From NCBI GenBank assembly GCA_021800645.1, contig JAJYYT010000024.1, positions 1 to 12,117 of the forward strand: a stretch of 12,117 nt of DNA, read 5' to 3'. This DNA is from Actinomycetes bacterium (GTDB lineage Bacteria > Actinomycetota > Acidimicrobiia > Acidimicrobiales > RAAP-2). Positions 1 to 7,092 of the stretch are shown one piece after another (within the stretch, counting starts at the first letter, position 1; the number at the start of each line of letters is the position of its first letter). Under the pieces are notes generated by a model. It made no database searches. It was not told where the DNA came from and worked only from the letters and a program-made list of their open reading frames with translations. Position numbers and translations under genes: made by a program.

Positions 1-220
1 CAGACATCGAGCGTGATCCGTCCACCGCTCGGGTCCCCGGAGCCTCCCCGGCGGCGCTCTCGCAGACGCTCCTGGCGTGCGGCTTCGGCCTCTGCCGCGG
101 TGTCGTAGGACTCGGAGTGGCGCTTGTCCCGGCGTCGTACCAGCGGACCTCGTAGGTCACCGTCCAGCTCGGCCAGACACGCCGGCGCACGCCGGACGGG
201 AGGTCTCGGCGGCGGCTCAT
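1..220 (-). pseudogene. N-terminus of a tyrosine-recombinase (phage-type) integrase, frameshifted, cut by window edge
   Basis: Reading leftward from the ATG at 218-220, the first frame gives MSRRRDLPSGV...WTVTYEVRWYDAG. This resembles the opening beta-strand of the arm-type DNA-binding domain of actinobacterial phage integrases. At about 128-130 the frame must shift by one base: the other frame continues DKRHSESYDTAAEAEAARQE and then RLRERRRGGSGDPSGGRITLDV. That is the usual S-F-D-T-K-x-E-A-E-A-F helix followed by a 'D-P-x-x-G-R-I-T-x' run into the core-binding domain. The shift falls in a GGG run where GGGG would restore the frame, so a real inactivating deletion and a sequencing error are both possible. 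The catalytic domain would lie outside the window. No good Shine-Dalgarno sequence is seen before the ATG. The assignment rests on pattern recognition of the family's N-terminus only. Confidence 0.6.
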
Positions 221-298
221 GGGACGACTCCGGTCGGCGACTTGGTCATGCCCGTCCTGTGCAGGCACCGCCGGATCGGCTGGCCTCTTCGCTCCGGT

Positions 299-340
299 TG
301 GTGGGGGATTCTCCACCACCCGTGGGGGATCAGTGGGGGA
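299..340. repeat. Three GTGGGGGA direct repeats beside the integrase fragment
   Basis: The octamer GTGGGGGA occurs at 301-308, 322-329 and 333-340. TGGTGG at 299-304 can also pair with CCACCA at 313-318 across an 8-nt loop. The repeats lie in the 192-bp gap between the integrase start and the 3' end of the kinase gene. I see no gene in 221-412. Direct repeats next to an integrase can be arm-type binding sites for the recombinase, but that role is inferred from position only. Confidence 0.45.
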
Positions 341-376
341 GAAGCCGGTGCGGATTCCGCTCTACGACGCTCATCC

Positions 377-395
377 AAGCCTCTGACCTGGGCTT
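377..395 (-). terminator. Weak hairpin just downstream of the kinase gene
   Basis: AAGCC (377-381) and GGCTT (391-395) can form a 5-bp stem with a 9-nt loop, starting 17 bases after the kinase stop codon on the minus strand. There is no U-tract, so termination activity is uncertain. Confidence 0.2.
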
Positions 396-398
396 TCG

Positions 399-426
399 AT
401 CTCGGATTTCGCTCACGAGATTTTTT
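399..426 (+). terminator. Hairpin followed by T6, possible plus-strand intrinsic terminator
   Basis: ATCTCG (399-404) is complementary to CGAGAT (416-421), with an 11-nt loop that contains the stop codon of the minus-strand kinase. A run of six T residues (421-426) follows on the plus strand. Such a T-run is rare in DNA this GC-rich. No plus-strand gene is visible to the left, so it would stop read-through toward the kinase from the mobile-element side. The 6-bp stem is short. Confidence 0.3.
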
Positions 427-1909
427 GGCCGCTTCCCCTCCCGGACTCCTGCATCGGAGCGGCGTGGCCTGGCATCTCGGCGTGCAGGACCTCGAGCACG
501 GCCTTGCGGGTCAGGTCCACAGGGCCCGAGGTGTCGACGACGTGAGCGGTCGGCCAGGGGTCCGCGACCTCGGCGAGGGCGTCTGCCACCGCAGGGGTCG
601 CGTCGGACTCGACGGCCTCGACCCCGTGGCGGGCGAGGATCCTCCTGGTCCGCTCTTCGGGAGCGCACCTGCACTCGAGCTCGACGAGGGTCGTGGAGGT
701 CGAGCGTGCAACGGCCGCCGCGAGCTGGCGAAACTCCGCGTTCGACCAGGTGGCGTCGAGGACGACGGACCGGGCGTCGTGCAGGAGGGCCGCGCTGCGC
801 TGGAGGAGCTGCTCGTACACCCCGCGGCGCCTCTCGTACGTGTACTGCCCACTGCCGAACGGCGACGGTCCCCTCGGAGCGGACGGGTCCGTGCGCCGCT
901 CGTGGTCCGTGGAGAGCACGGTGGCGCCGAGCTGCTCGCCTATCCAGGTCGCGAGGCTCGACTTGCCGGTCCCCGGAAGCCCGCCGACGAGCACGAGCCG
1001 AGGGATCGCCGCTTCGAGGTGCGCGAGCGCCTGTGCGAGGATCCGCGAGGGGTCAGGCGCAGGAGCTTGGAGACCCTGCTCGAGGCGGAGGCACTCGACG
1101 AGGAGACGCACGTGCGCGCGAGCGGCGACGTAGAAGTGCAGGAGAGCCTCTGGCTGGTCCGTCCCAGACGATCTTCGGTAGGCGTCGAAGAAGCTTCGTG
1201 ACGCTGCGTCGGCGCCCATACGCTCGAGGTCCTGCACCAAGAACGCGGCGTCTGCGAGCACGTCGCCGTGGCGCAGAGTGTCGTCGAACTCTAGGCAGTC
1301 GAGGAGCCTCGGGCCGTCCGGGAGGCAGAAGACGTCTGCCGCCTGAAGGTCGCCGTGGCCGTCGCAGATCCGACCCGTGGCGATCCGGCGTTCGAACAGC
1401 TCTCCCCATCCCCGCAGGAAACGCTGGGCCAGGCTCACGAGGCGTCGGTAGTCGCTCCCGTCGACGGCCGTGCCAATGAAACGGCTCAGCTCCTCTTCGG
1501 TTGCCTGCCAGCGTTGCCAGAGCGCGTCCGACGTCGCCGACGCGGAGATCGCGGGGGATCGCCTTGCGCCTTCGTGGAAGCGGGCGAGCACCTCGGCGAC
1601 AAGCTCGAGCTCCGCGCTGGCATCCTCGCCGCTCGCGACGATCGCTGCAAGGTTGCGTGTCGGAGGGAGCCTCCGCATGACGACGGCGTGCTCGACCGTC
1701 CGATCGTCCACGAGCACCGACGCCGTTCCCACGTACACGTCGGGAGCCAGCCGGCGGTTGAGCTCGACCTCGCGCGAGCAGTCGGCTCGGCGCTCCTCTG
1801 GGTCGCGAAAGTCCGCGAAGCCGTAACTGACCGGTTTGCGCACTTTGAGCACGTGCGCGCCGTAGAAGAAGAGCACCGACATGTGGGTCTCGATCACCTC
1901 GGCGTGCAT
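413..1909 (-). CDS. Bifunctional APH-like kinase / P-loop ATP-binding protein
   Basis: The protein is 498 aa from the chosen start. The N-terminal half resembles the aminoglycoside phosphotransferase fold: an N-terminal ETHMSVLFFYG...VLKVRKPVSYGF segment typical of this fused family, a catalytic HGDLQ at 185-189, and a metal-binding DCLEFDD at 204-210. The C-terminal half is a P-loop kinase domain with GGLPGTGKSS at 309-318 and an LDATW strand at 384-388, followed by a lid-like region 'APEERTRRILARH'. Proteins of this two-domain family are common in Actinobacteria and other bacteria. Their substrate is not established, and antibiotic resistance should not be assumed. The frame stays open upstream to 2290, but that extension is mostly translated 12-bp repeat (RHGTSRGT-like) and overlaps ftsH, so I reject it. 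ATG 1909 was chosen. An in-frame ATG at 1987 would add 26 residues and is an alternative. Neither start has a clear Shine-Dalgarno sequence. The gene lies 199 bp after ftsH on the same strand. Confidence 0.85.
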   Translation of the reverse strand: MHAEVIETHMSVLFFYGAHVLKVRKPVSYGFADFRDPEERRADCSREVELNRRLAPDVYVGTASVLVDDRTVEHAVVMRRLPPTRNLAAIVASGEDASAELELVAEVLARFHEGARRSPAISASATSDALWQRWQATEEELSRFIGTAVDGSDYRRLVSLAQRFLRGWGELFERRIATGRICDGHGDLQAADVFCLPDGPRLLDCLEFDDTLRHGDVLADAAFLVQDLERMGADAASRSFFDAYRRSSGTDQPEALLHFYVAARAHVRLLVECLRLEQGLQAPAPDPSRILAQALAHLEAAIPRLVLVGGLPGTGKSSLATWIGEQLGATVLSTDHERRTDPSAPRGPSPFGSGQYTYERRRGVYEQLLQRSAALLHDARSVVLDATWSNAEFRQLAAAVARSTSTTLVELECRCAPEERTRRILARHGVEAVESDATPAVADALAEVADPWPTAHVVDTSGPVDLTRKAVLEVLHAEMPGHAAPMQESGRGSGQKIS

Positions 1910-1994
1910 GGCCGACCCGCCCGAGGAGGTGCGGGCAGCTGCCTCGATGCCCGCTTCGATACCTGTGTCGCTCGTTTCGGGTCTCATTCTGACG

Positions 1995-2114
1995 CTCGTC
2001 CCATGCCTCGTCCCACGGCTCGTCCCATGCCTCGTCTCACGCCGCGTCCCACTGCTCGTCCCACGGCTCGTCCCATGCCTCGTCCCAGGCCGCGTCCCAT
2101 GCCTCGTCTCACGC
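1995..2114. repeat. 12-bp minisatellite, ten copies, between ftsH and the kinase gene
   Basis: Ten contiguous 12-mers fill 1995-2114 with no indels. The consensus is CTCGTCCCATGC, with variants ending ACGG, ACGC, ACTG and AGGC, and two units starting CGCGTC. The ftsH stop codon (2109-2111) falls inside the last unit. The array lies otherwise between the two genes, in the likely 5' leader of the kinase message. The 12-bp period keeps the reading frame, so reverse and forward frames stay open through it, giving spurious low-complexity peptides. Confidence 0.93.
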
Positions 2115-4154
2115 AGCGCCAGCGATCGGTGCACGAGAGGCGATCGAAGAGCCAGCGGGGAAGTCCTCGGCGGCGGTGCCGGCTCGCCGCTGCGGTGCCG
2201 CGTCGCTGCGAACGGGCGGGAAGCGCCCGGCGAGCTCCAGCAGCTCGACACCGTCGATCGTCTCTTCCTCGAGGAGGCGGCCGGCGACAAGCGCCAGGAC
2301 GTCGCGTGCAGGTGACAGGAGGTCCCGAGCGCTCCTCAGGGCCTCTTCGAGCAGGACCTGCACGGAGGCATGCACGCGTTCGGCGAGGACGCCGATGTGC
2401 GTCTCTTCGGGAAAGACGAAACCGGGCCCCATGGAGCCCATTCCGTACTCGGTGACCATCCGGCGCGCGAGGTCGGTGGCCGCCCGGAAGTCCTGGGCGG
2501 CGCCCTGGGTGAAGTCGTCGCCGAGGAGGAGCTCTTCTGCGGCGCGTCCGGCCATCGCGACGGCGAGCTGGGCGGTCGCCTGGCGGCGGCTGAGGAACAT
2601 GTCGTCGTGGCCCGGGAACCAGGTCACCCCGCCTGCCTGTCCTCGCGGGATGATGGAGACGGAGATCGGGTCCGCCGCATGCTCGAGCCAGAGTCCGACG
2701 AGCGCATGGCCCGACTCGTGCCACGCCGTGATGCGACGGTCCTCGGCCGCGACGAGCGCGGACTTCCGAGCGGGGCCGAGGGCCACAGTTGCGAGCGCCT
2801 CGTCCAGCTCTGAGCTCGTGATCACGTTCTTCCGCGCACGCACGGCGAGCAATGCCGCGGTGTTGACGAGATTGGCCAGGTCGGCTCCGCTGAAGCCTGC
2901 GGTTCGCCGGCTGAGCAACTCTGGGTCCACGTCGGGTGCGACGTTGCGCCGGTGGAAGTAGAGATCGAGGATGCGCATCCGGCCACGACGATCAGGGGTC
3001 GGCACAGCGATCTGCTGGTCGAAGCGCCCGGGGCGCAGAAGCGCATGGTCGAGGATGTCCGGACGGTTGGTCGCTGCCAGCACGACGACAGATGCGGAAG
3101 TGGCGAAGCCGTCCATCTCGACGAGCAGCTGATTGAGCGTGCTCTCCCGCTCCTCGTTTCCGGGCACCGAGTGACTGCTCCTCGATCGGCCGATCGCGTC
3201 GAGCTCGTCGATGAACACGATCGCCGAGCCCGCCTCGCGGGCGCGGTCGAACAGGGCGCGCACGCGCGCAGCACCCACCCCGACGTAGCTCTCCACGAAT
3301 TCTGACGCTCCGATCGCGAAGAACGGCACACCGGCCTCACCGGCGACGGCGCGTGCGAGGAGCGTCTTTCCCGTGCCCGGAGGTCCCACGAGAAGGAAGC
3401 CACGAGGCAGATCGGCTCCGGCCTCTTGGTACTTCTCGGGGTACTTCAGGTAGTCCACGAGCTCAGAGAGGGACTCGACCGCCTCGTCGAGCCCTGCGAC
3501 GTCGCTGAATCGCGTCGGTGGCACCTCGACCTGCTCTCCGTGCCCTTTGGCGAACCCTGCAGGGTTCGCAGCGGACTGCGAGCCTCCCAGCCTCCCGAAC
3601 AACGTGCCGTCATCCCCGGCGCGTCGACGCCGAGAGGCGAGCACGAGCAAAGCGACCAAGGCGAAGAGACCGCCGACCACCACGGCGACGGGGAGCCAGG
3701 AGGAGCTGGCGTCGCTCGGCAGTGCAGAGACCGTCACGTGGTCCGCGAGCAGCTGTTCGGTGAGGCGGACGCCGTAGCCGGACGGGTAGGCGGCCTGGTA
3801 TCGGGCTTCGGTACCGTCTGTCGCGTAGGTGCCGGTCACCGTGTCGGTGCTTGTGCTGAGCTGCGCGGAGCGGACCTCCCCGCGGCGCGCCAGCGACAGC
3901 AACTGGCTGAGCGGGAGTGTCGCGATCGCCACGATCCCGTGGGTGGACGGCGCCGGGCCCGACGCGCCGGCGACCGGGACGAGGGCCCTCGCGGCTCCGA
4001 CGCCGACCACGCCCGTCACCCCGATAGCGCCGATCGCGCTGATCGAAAGGGCGGACAGCGCGCCGAGGAGCCTCGAAGCCACGCGTCTTGCCTGACCGAG
4101 GTGCCTCCTCGTCGGCTGACGCGAGCAGCTGGCGCCCTGCGAGATCGTCGTCAC
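2109..4154 (-). CDS. ftsH: ATP-dependent zinc metalloprotease FtsH
   Basis: This membrane-anchored AAA+ protease degrades misfolded or regulatory membrane and cytosolic proteins. From the chosen start it is 681 aa. TM1 lies at about 29-61, a short external domain at 62-152, and TM2 at about 153-174. Walker A (GPPGTGKT) is at 257-264 and Walker B (IVFIDELD) has D316/E317. The second region of homology carries Arg fingers R374 and R377. The zinc site is HESGH at 479-483, with D555 as probable third ligand. All active-site residues are present. The frame opens at a GTG at 4166, but GGAGGA (4164-4159 on the minus strand) lies 4 nt before the GTG at 4154, which is the better start. The first TM segment is rich in Ala, Gly, Ile and Val. 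The C-terminus is short and Ala-rich, and the stop is inside a 12-bp repeat array. The gene is divergent from the sigma factor gene, with a DosR-like palindrome between them. Confidence 0.96.
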   Translation of the reverse strand: MTTISQGASCSRQPTRRHLGQARRVASRLLGALSALSISAIGAIGVTGVVGVGAARALVPVAGASGPAPSTHGIVAIATLPLSQLLSLARRGEVRSAQLSTSTDTVTGTYATDGTEARYQAAYPSGYGVRLTEQLLADHVTVSALPSDASSSWLPVAVVVGGLFALVALLVLASRRRRAGDDGTLFGRLGGSQSAANPAGFAKGHGEQVEVPPTRFSDVAGLDEAVESLSELVDYLKYPEKYQEAGADLPRGFLLVGPPGTGKTLLARAVAGEAGVPFFAIGASEFVESYVGVGAARVRALFDRAREAGSAIVFIDELDAIGRSRSSHSVPGNEERESTLNQLLVEMDGFATSASVVVLAATNRPDILDHALLRPGRFDQQIAVPTPDRRGRMRILDLYFHRRNVAPDVDPELLSRRTAGFSGADLANLVNTAALLAVRARKNVITSSELDEALATVALGPARKSALVAAEDRRITAWHESGHALVGLWLEHAADPISVSIIPRGQAGGVTWFPGHDDMFLSRRQATAQLAVAMAGRAAEELLLGDDFTQGAAQDFRAATDLARRMVTEYGMGSMGPGFVFPEETHIGVLAERVHASVQVLLEEALRSARDLLSPARDVLALVAGRLLEEETIDGVELLELAGRFPPVRSDAAPQRRAGTAAEDFPAGSSIASRAPIAGAA

Positions 4155-4217
4155 ACGTTCCTCCACGCAACAGCGTGCTCCGTACGACCCGAGGGTCGGG
4201 AGGGTCGAATGTCCCTT

Positions 4218-4241
4218 GTGAGCTCGTGAGCTCGTGAGCTC
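4218..4241. repeat. GTGAGCTC x3 tandem repeat in the ftsH/sigma divergent region
   Basis: Three perfect 8-bp units (4218-4225, 4226-4233, 4234-4241) each contain the palindrome GAGCTC. They lie 64 bp upstream of the ftsH start, within the likely ftsH promoter or leader. Apart from these and the palindrome at 4336-4349, I see no gene in 4167-4428. Confidence 0.85.
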
Positions 4242-4335
4242 CGTGCCCCCACCCCGTCGAGCAGGGCCGCGCCGCGCGGGCTCCGTCCCCGGTCGAAGGA
4301 CGTAGGGCTCGGGAGCGCGCTCGGCCGCGTGGAAA

Positions 4336-4349
4336 GGACTTCAGTCCCT
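4336..4349. promoter_or_regulatory. DosR/DevR-like palindrome in the ftsH/sigma divergent region
   Basis: AGGACTTCAGTCCC matches the core of the published mycobacterial DosR/DevR box, GGGACTWWAGTCCC, at 12 of 14 positions. It contains a GGACT-TC-AGTCC inverted repeat. It sits 79 bp before the sigma factor ATG and about 180 bp before ftsH, so it could act on either gene. The DosR outer bases (TTS...SAA) are not conserved. The regulator itself is not in this window. Confidence 0.45.
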
Positions 4350-4428
4350 AGCCGCTCTCGGGACGCTGGGTTACTCCTGGACCCTGGCTTCGTGCGCCGC
4401 GGGGCGCGCCGAGGAACGGAGGATTGCG

Positions 4429-5370
4429 ATGATGGAGCACGAAGGGGGAGATGGCGGCAAGCACCCGGGTGACCGGGACCTGGACCTCATGCGTCTGTAC
4501 CTCGACGAGCTCGGCTGGCATACCCTCCTGACGCGTGCCGACGAGGTACGCCTCGCCCAGACGATCGAGGAGGGCCGGCGCGCGGCTCACGAGCTCGAGC
4601 AAGCCCCCCCGATGAGCCGCGAGCGCAAGCGGGCGCTCGAAGATGCGGTCGATGCAGGCACGAAGGCCCGCCATGAGTTCATCAGGTCGAACCTCCGCCT
4701 GGTCGTCTCGATCGCCAAGCGCTACCAGCACAGAGGCGTCGAGTTGGCCGATCTCGTCCAGGAGGGCAACATCGGCCTGCTGCACGCGATCGAGCGGTTC
4801 GACTGGCGACGAGGGTACAAGTTCTCGACGTACGCGACCTGGTGGATCCGCAAGGGGGTCGCTCAGGCGGTAGGCGACTCGTCGTCCGTGGTGCGGCTGC
4901 CCCGACACCGGCGCGACCAGGCGCGCGCGTTGTCGGAGACGGCAGAACGGCTCGAGCGGCGGCTCGGGCACGCGCCAGGGACCAGGGAGCTCGCGGACGA
5001 GACCGGCATCCGCATGGCGGACGTGGTTGCGATCCGCAGAGCCGCGGCACCTGTCGTGTCGATGTCCATGCCGATCGACGAAGACGGCAACGAGCTGGGC
5101 GAGCTCATCACGGACGCGTCGGGCGACGTCGGCGACGTCGCGATCTCGGCAGTCCTGCCGCGTGAGGTCGACCATCTCCTCGAGGGACTCTCCGCATCGT
5201 CCGCGACGGTCCTCCGCCTGCGCTATGGGATCGGGTCGGCGGACGGCCCGCGCACGGCGACGGAGGTGGCCGCGCTCCTCTCGATCTCACCCGAGCGGGT
5301 GCGGCAGATCGAGATGCGCGCGCTCGCGACGTTGAGGCACCGCCTCCAGCGCGTGTCCTGGGCTTCCTGA
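4429..5370 (+). CDS. RNA polymerase sigma factor, sigma-70 family (RpoD-like, group 2/3)
   Basis: A 313-aa promoter-recognition subunit of RNA polymerase. Region 1.2 is at about 16-50 (DLDLMRLYLDELG...LTRADEVRLAQTIEEG). Region 2 is at about 82-155, with NLRLVVSIAKRY, DLVQEGNIGLLHAIERFD and the -10 recognition helix YKFSTYATWWIRKGVAQAV at 130-148. Region 3 is at about 160-240 and region 4 at about 243-307, with the helix-turn-helix TATEVAALLSISPERVRQIEMRAL near 276-299. There is no long acidic region 1.1, so it is an alternative factor and not the primary one. ATG 4429 has GGAGGA at 4418-4423, 5 nt upstream; a second ATG at 4432 is also possible. Region 2.4 runs into SSSVVRLPRH instead of the commoner 'R-T-I-R-I-P-x-H'. 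Upstream is a DosR-like box. No anti-sigma gene is adjacent. Confidence 0.94.
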   Translation: MMEHEGGDGGKHPGDRDLDLMRLYLDELGWHTLLTRADEVRLAQTIEEGRRAAHELEQAPPMSRERKRALEDAVDAGTKARHEFIRSNLRLVVSIAKRYQHRGVELADLVQEGNIGLLHAIERFDWRRGYKFSTYATWWIRKGVAQAVGDSSSVVRLPRHRRDQARALSETAERLERRLGHAPGTRELADETGIRMADVVAIRRAAAPVVSMSMPIDEDGNELGELITDASGDVGDVAISAVLPREVDHLLEGLSASSATVLRLRYGIGSADGPRTATEVAALLSISPERVRQIEMRALATLRHRLQRVSWAS

Positions 5371-5383
5371 GCCGTTTCGTAAG

Positions 5384-5432
5384 CCCTCGGTGATCGCCTT
5401 TCCTGTGCCCCTTGCCGGGCCCCTCGGTGATC
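5384..5432. repeat. 12-bp direct repeat after the sigma factor gene
   Basis: CCCTCGGTGATC occurs at 5384-5395 and again at 5421-5432. The octamer TGAGCCGT occurs at 5368-5375 and at 5452-5459, so a partial duplication of the sigma gene 3' flank is possible. Confidence 0.6.
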
Positions 5433-5437
5433 CGCTT

Positions 5438-5456
5438 GCTCAGTGGTCTGCTGAGC
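5438..5456 (+). terminator. Hairpin downstream of the sigma factor gene
   Basis: GCTCAG (5438-5443) pairs with CTGAGC (5451-5456) across a 7-nt loop, 67 bp after the sigma factor stop. No U-tract follows, so this is a modest terminator candidate. Confidence 0.3.
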
Positions 5457-5498
5457 CGTCCCTGTCGCCACGGCCGTGCGCGAGAGCGGCGCGATCTT

Positions 5499-5534
5499 GG
5501 GACTTTCGGCCTTCGGCGGTGGGACCTCCGGCCC
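5499..5534. promoter_or_regulatory. Pair of DosR-like boxes upstream of the two-helix membrane protein
   Basis: GGGACTTTCGGCCT (5499-5512) and GGGACCTCCGGCCC (5521-5534) both fit the pattern GGGAC-N4-GGCCY, close to the DosR/DevR core GGGACTNNNGTCCC. They start 22 bp apart, about two helical turns, and the second lies 92 bp before the ATG at 5627. A pair of DosR sites in phase is a common arrangement in mycobacterial hypoxia promoters. The second box also lies within a GTGGGA (5519-5524) / TCCCAC (5535-5540) inverted repeat. No -10/-35 pair was confidently identified. Confidence 0.45.
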
Positions 5535-5626
5535 TCCCACAGCATGTCCGGAGCGAGCACCCTTTCCCTAGGACGTTCCGAAGGGGGCGTCGGGAGACCG
5601 GAACGGTCGCGAAGGGAGCGAAGACC

Positions 5627-6217
5627 ATGAAACGCAAGACGCTGGACCTGCTGCTGACGAGCGGCGGAGCGATGCTCACCATCGTCCTGATCGCCGCGGG
5701 GGCCCTGCTCCTGTGGGGGTACAACTTCACCAACAACGAGGTCCACAACCAGCTGGCCCGTCAGGAGATCTTCTTCCCGTCGGCCAAGACAATCAACACA
5801 AAGCACAGCGAGAACTACATCTCGCGTTCGGTGCAGCTTCCGTACGCCGGCAAGCAGGTGCTCACCGGGGCGGAGGCCAAGGCCTATGCCTACAAGGTCC
5901 AGATGGACGTGTACCCGATGCCGTTCCACGGCGTGTACGCGAAGATCTCCGCGTACGCGATGGCCCACCCCAAGACAGCGAAGATGGCCGCGCTCGTGAC
6001 AACGAGCTTCAGGGCGGTCACCCTCCAGGGGCTCCTGTTGCAGGCGTACGCCTTCTCGGTCTTCGGCACACTCGCTCTCGACGGAGCGCTGGCGGCCTTC
6101 TGTGCGGCCTTCGTGCTGCTGGTGCTCACCGGGCTCGGCCTCTGGCACGTCCGCAAGGTGCCGGTGGAGGAGGAGTTCCCGCACACCGGCTCGGTCTCGA
6201 CCGCCAAGGCGGCGTGA
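5627..6217 (+). CDS. Two-helix membrane protein of the actinobacterial MKRKTLD family, function unknown
   Basis: A 196-aa protein with an N-terminal TM helix (about 10-30) after the MKRKTLD opening, an external domain of about 120 residues, and a C-terminal TM helix (about 151-173). A basic/acidic tail ending EEEFPHTGSVSTAKAA follows. The opening and the segment TLQGLLLQAYAFSVFG (132-147) match my memory of a widespread uncharacterised actinobacterial family in which 'ETLRGLLL-x-x-YGFSVFG' precedes the second helix. Here the loop is shorter and lacks the Cys-containing segment seen in many homologs. ATG 5627 is supported by AGGGAG at 5613-5618, 8 nt upstream; the frame is open back to 5390, but that part is non-coding in character. 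Two DosR-like boxes upstream suggest low-oxygen or redox induction (inference). Strong hairpins follow. Confidence 0.8.
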   Translation: MKRKTLDLLLTSGGAMLTIVLIAAGALLLWGYNFTNNEVHNQLARQEIFFPSAKTINTKHSENYISRSVQLPYAGKQVLTGAEAKAYAYKVQMDVYPMPFHGVYAKISAYAMAHPKTAKMAALVTTSFRAVTLQGLLLQAYAFSVFGTLALDGALAAFCAAFVLLVLTGLGLWHVRKVPVEEEFPHTGSVSTAKAA

Positions 6218-6228
6218 GCGCACCGGAT

Positions 6229-6260
6229 CCCGGCGCCCGCCTCTGACACCGGGCGCCGGG
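6229..6260 (+). terminator. Strong GC hairpin after the membrane-protein gene
   Basis: CCCGGCGCCCG (6229-6239) pairs perfectly with CGGGCGCCGGG (6250-6260), an 11-bp stem with a 10-nt loop starting 11 bases after the stop codon. It lacks a U-tract, as many actinobacterial terminators do. Confidence 0.65.
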
Positions 6261-6294
6261 GGAGAGGAACCGTCCTCGTGCCTTCTCCCGACCT

Positions 6295-6324
6295 CCACCC
6301 TCCCGGCTCTCGCCGGGAGGGTGG
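6295..6324. terminator. Second, perfect 13-bp hairpin between the two small genes
   Basis: CCACCCTCCCGGC (6295-6307) pairs with GCCGGGAGGGTGG (6312-6324) around a TCTC loop. It would be one of the most stable structures in the window. It probably backs up the hairpin at 6229 and isolates the following gene. No U-tract is present on either strand. Confidence 0.65.
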
Positions 6325-6415
6325 CGTCGTCTCCGGCCCTCGTCGGGCCATCTGTGGCGGCGTGAGGCTGGATGCGTGGTCTTCTTTGTCTTGTCCGTGC
6401 GGTAGACACTTCGCG

Positions 6416-6919
6416 ATGGCAGGGCGCCGAGTCGAGCAGTTCGAGTTCCGTCCGCCTGAGACTTCAGACGTGCTCGAGTGGATGCGCGTCCTTTCCGAGG
6501 CGCACGACGGCTGGATGAACCTCCTGCCGGGTGTCCCCGAAGAAGAGGTGGAACCTCCCTCGCGCGGGGTGCTCTCCGCGCTCTTCGGGTCGGCTCAGCC
6601 TCCGGTGACCATGTGCACCTGGATCGCGGCGGGCGCGGGCAGGGGCGGGGCCGGCGAGCAGCGCGTCGGGATCCTCCACCCGCGTGGGCGTCGTGCCGCC
6701 GCGCAGCTCGCCGAGCTCGGGGCCGGGGTGCCCGTCGGTTGGCGCGTCAGCCAGGACCACGCCCGCCGAGGGTTGATCGTCCACCCTGTGCGTGACGCGG
6801 CGCCCGACGAGGTGCTCCACTGGATGCTCGAGGCGGGCGCGGGGCTCGCGCTCGTGCCGCTGACCGGGACGTGGCAGGCACGCGTGTTCCTTCCCAGGAC
6901 GGGGTCGAGCCCTGCCTGA
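6416..6919 (+). CDS. Unrecognised 167-aa protein
   Basis: I do not recognise this family. It is soluble in appearance, with no TM helix or signal peptide. It has an amphipathic N-terminal helix (VLEWMRVLSEAHDGWMNLLP, 19-38), a middle beta-like stretch (VTMCTWIAA, 64-72), a glycine-rich loop (72-80), and a C-terminal 'DEVLHWMLEAGAGLALVPLTGTWQARVFLP'. The frame is open from 6278, but the first 46 codons cross strong hairpin sequence and look non-coding. ATG 6416 was chosen. No Shine-Dalgarno sequence is seen. TAGACA at 6403-6408 lies 7 nt before the ATG and could be a -10 element of a leaderless message (weak). Coding character (G/C third positions, sensible hydrophobic pattern) supports a real gene. 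It is isolated by hairpins upstream and a repeat array downstream. Confidence 0.65.
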   Translation: MAGRRVEQFEFRPPETSDVLEWMRVLSEAHDGWMNLLPGVPEEEVEPPSRGVLSALFGSAQPPVTMCTWIAAGAGRGGAGEQRVGILHPRGRRAAAQLAELGAGVPVGWRVSQDHARRGLIVHPVRDAAPDEVLHWMLEAGAGLALVPLTGTWQARVFLPRTGSSPA

Positions 6920-6987
6920 GAGCGAGCTCCGCCTGAGAGCGTGAGAGGTCGCCCGCGTCGAAGCACCGCGGCTCCTCGCGGCGCGAT

Positions 6988-7002
6988 CGTCGGGCTCCGA
7001 CG
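6988..7002. other. Small hairpin in the gap before lon
   Basis: CGTCGG (6988-6993) pairs with CCGACG (6997-7002) around GCT; a flanking T-A pair extends the stem to seven. The gap 6920-7175 also has GCCTGAGAGCG at 6914-6924 and again at 6931-6941. No gene is seen there. Confidence 0.35.
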
Positions 7003-7092
7003 AGCCTCCGGTCACGGCTTTCGACCGCCTGGCGGAATACCACGGGGGCGCGAAAGCGTTCACCAGTCGTCCGAGCACGTCTCCGAGCTCAC

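Noticed and set aside
77..1479. Long plus-strand open frames opposite the kinase and integrase region
   Set aside because: Arg/Pro-rich composition without domains; the minus-strand kinase has clear motifs over the same bases.
413..1909. Aminoglycoside resistance gene
   Set aside because: The APH-like fold with a fused P-loop domain belongs to an uncharacterised chromosomal family. Nothing in the context supports a resistance role.
1910..2290. N-terminal 127-codon extension of the kinase
   Set aside because: It consists of antisense ftsH sequence in another frame plus translated 12-bp repeats. Family homology begins near the ATG at 1909.
5108..6409. 433-codon minus-strand open frame across the sigma factor and membrane-protein genes
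   Set aside because: It has no domain, is Arg/Gly-rich and opposes two genes with clear starts and ribosome binding sites.
7049..7058. ClgR-like site (CGC-GAAA-GCG) upstream of lon
   Set aside because: The known pattern needs a 5-nt spacer; here it is 4, and the flanks do not match well.
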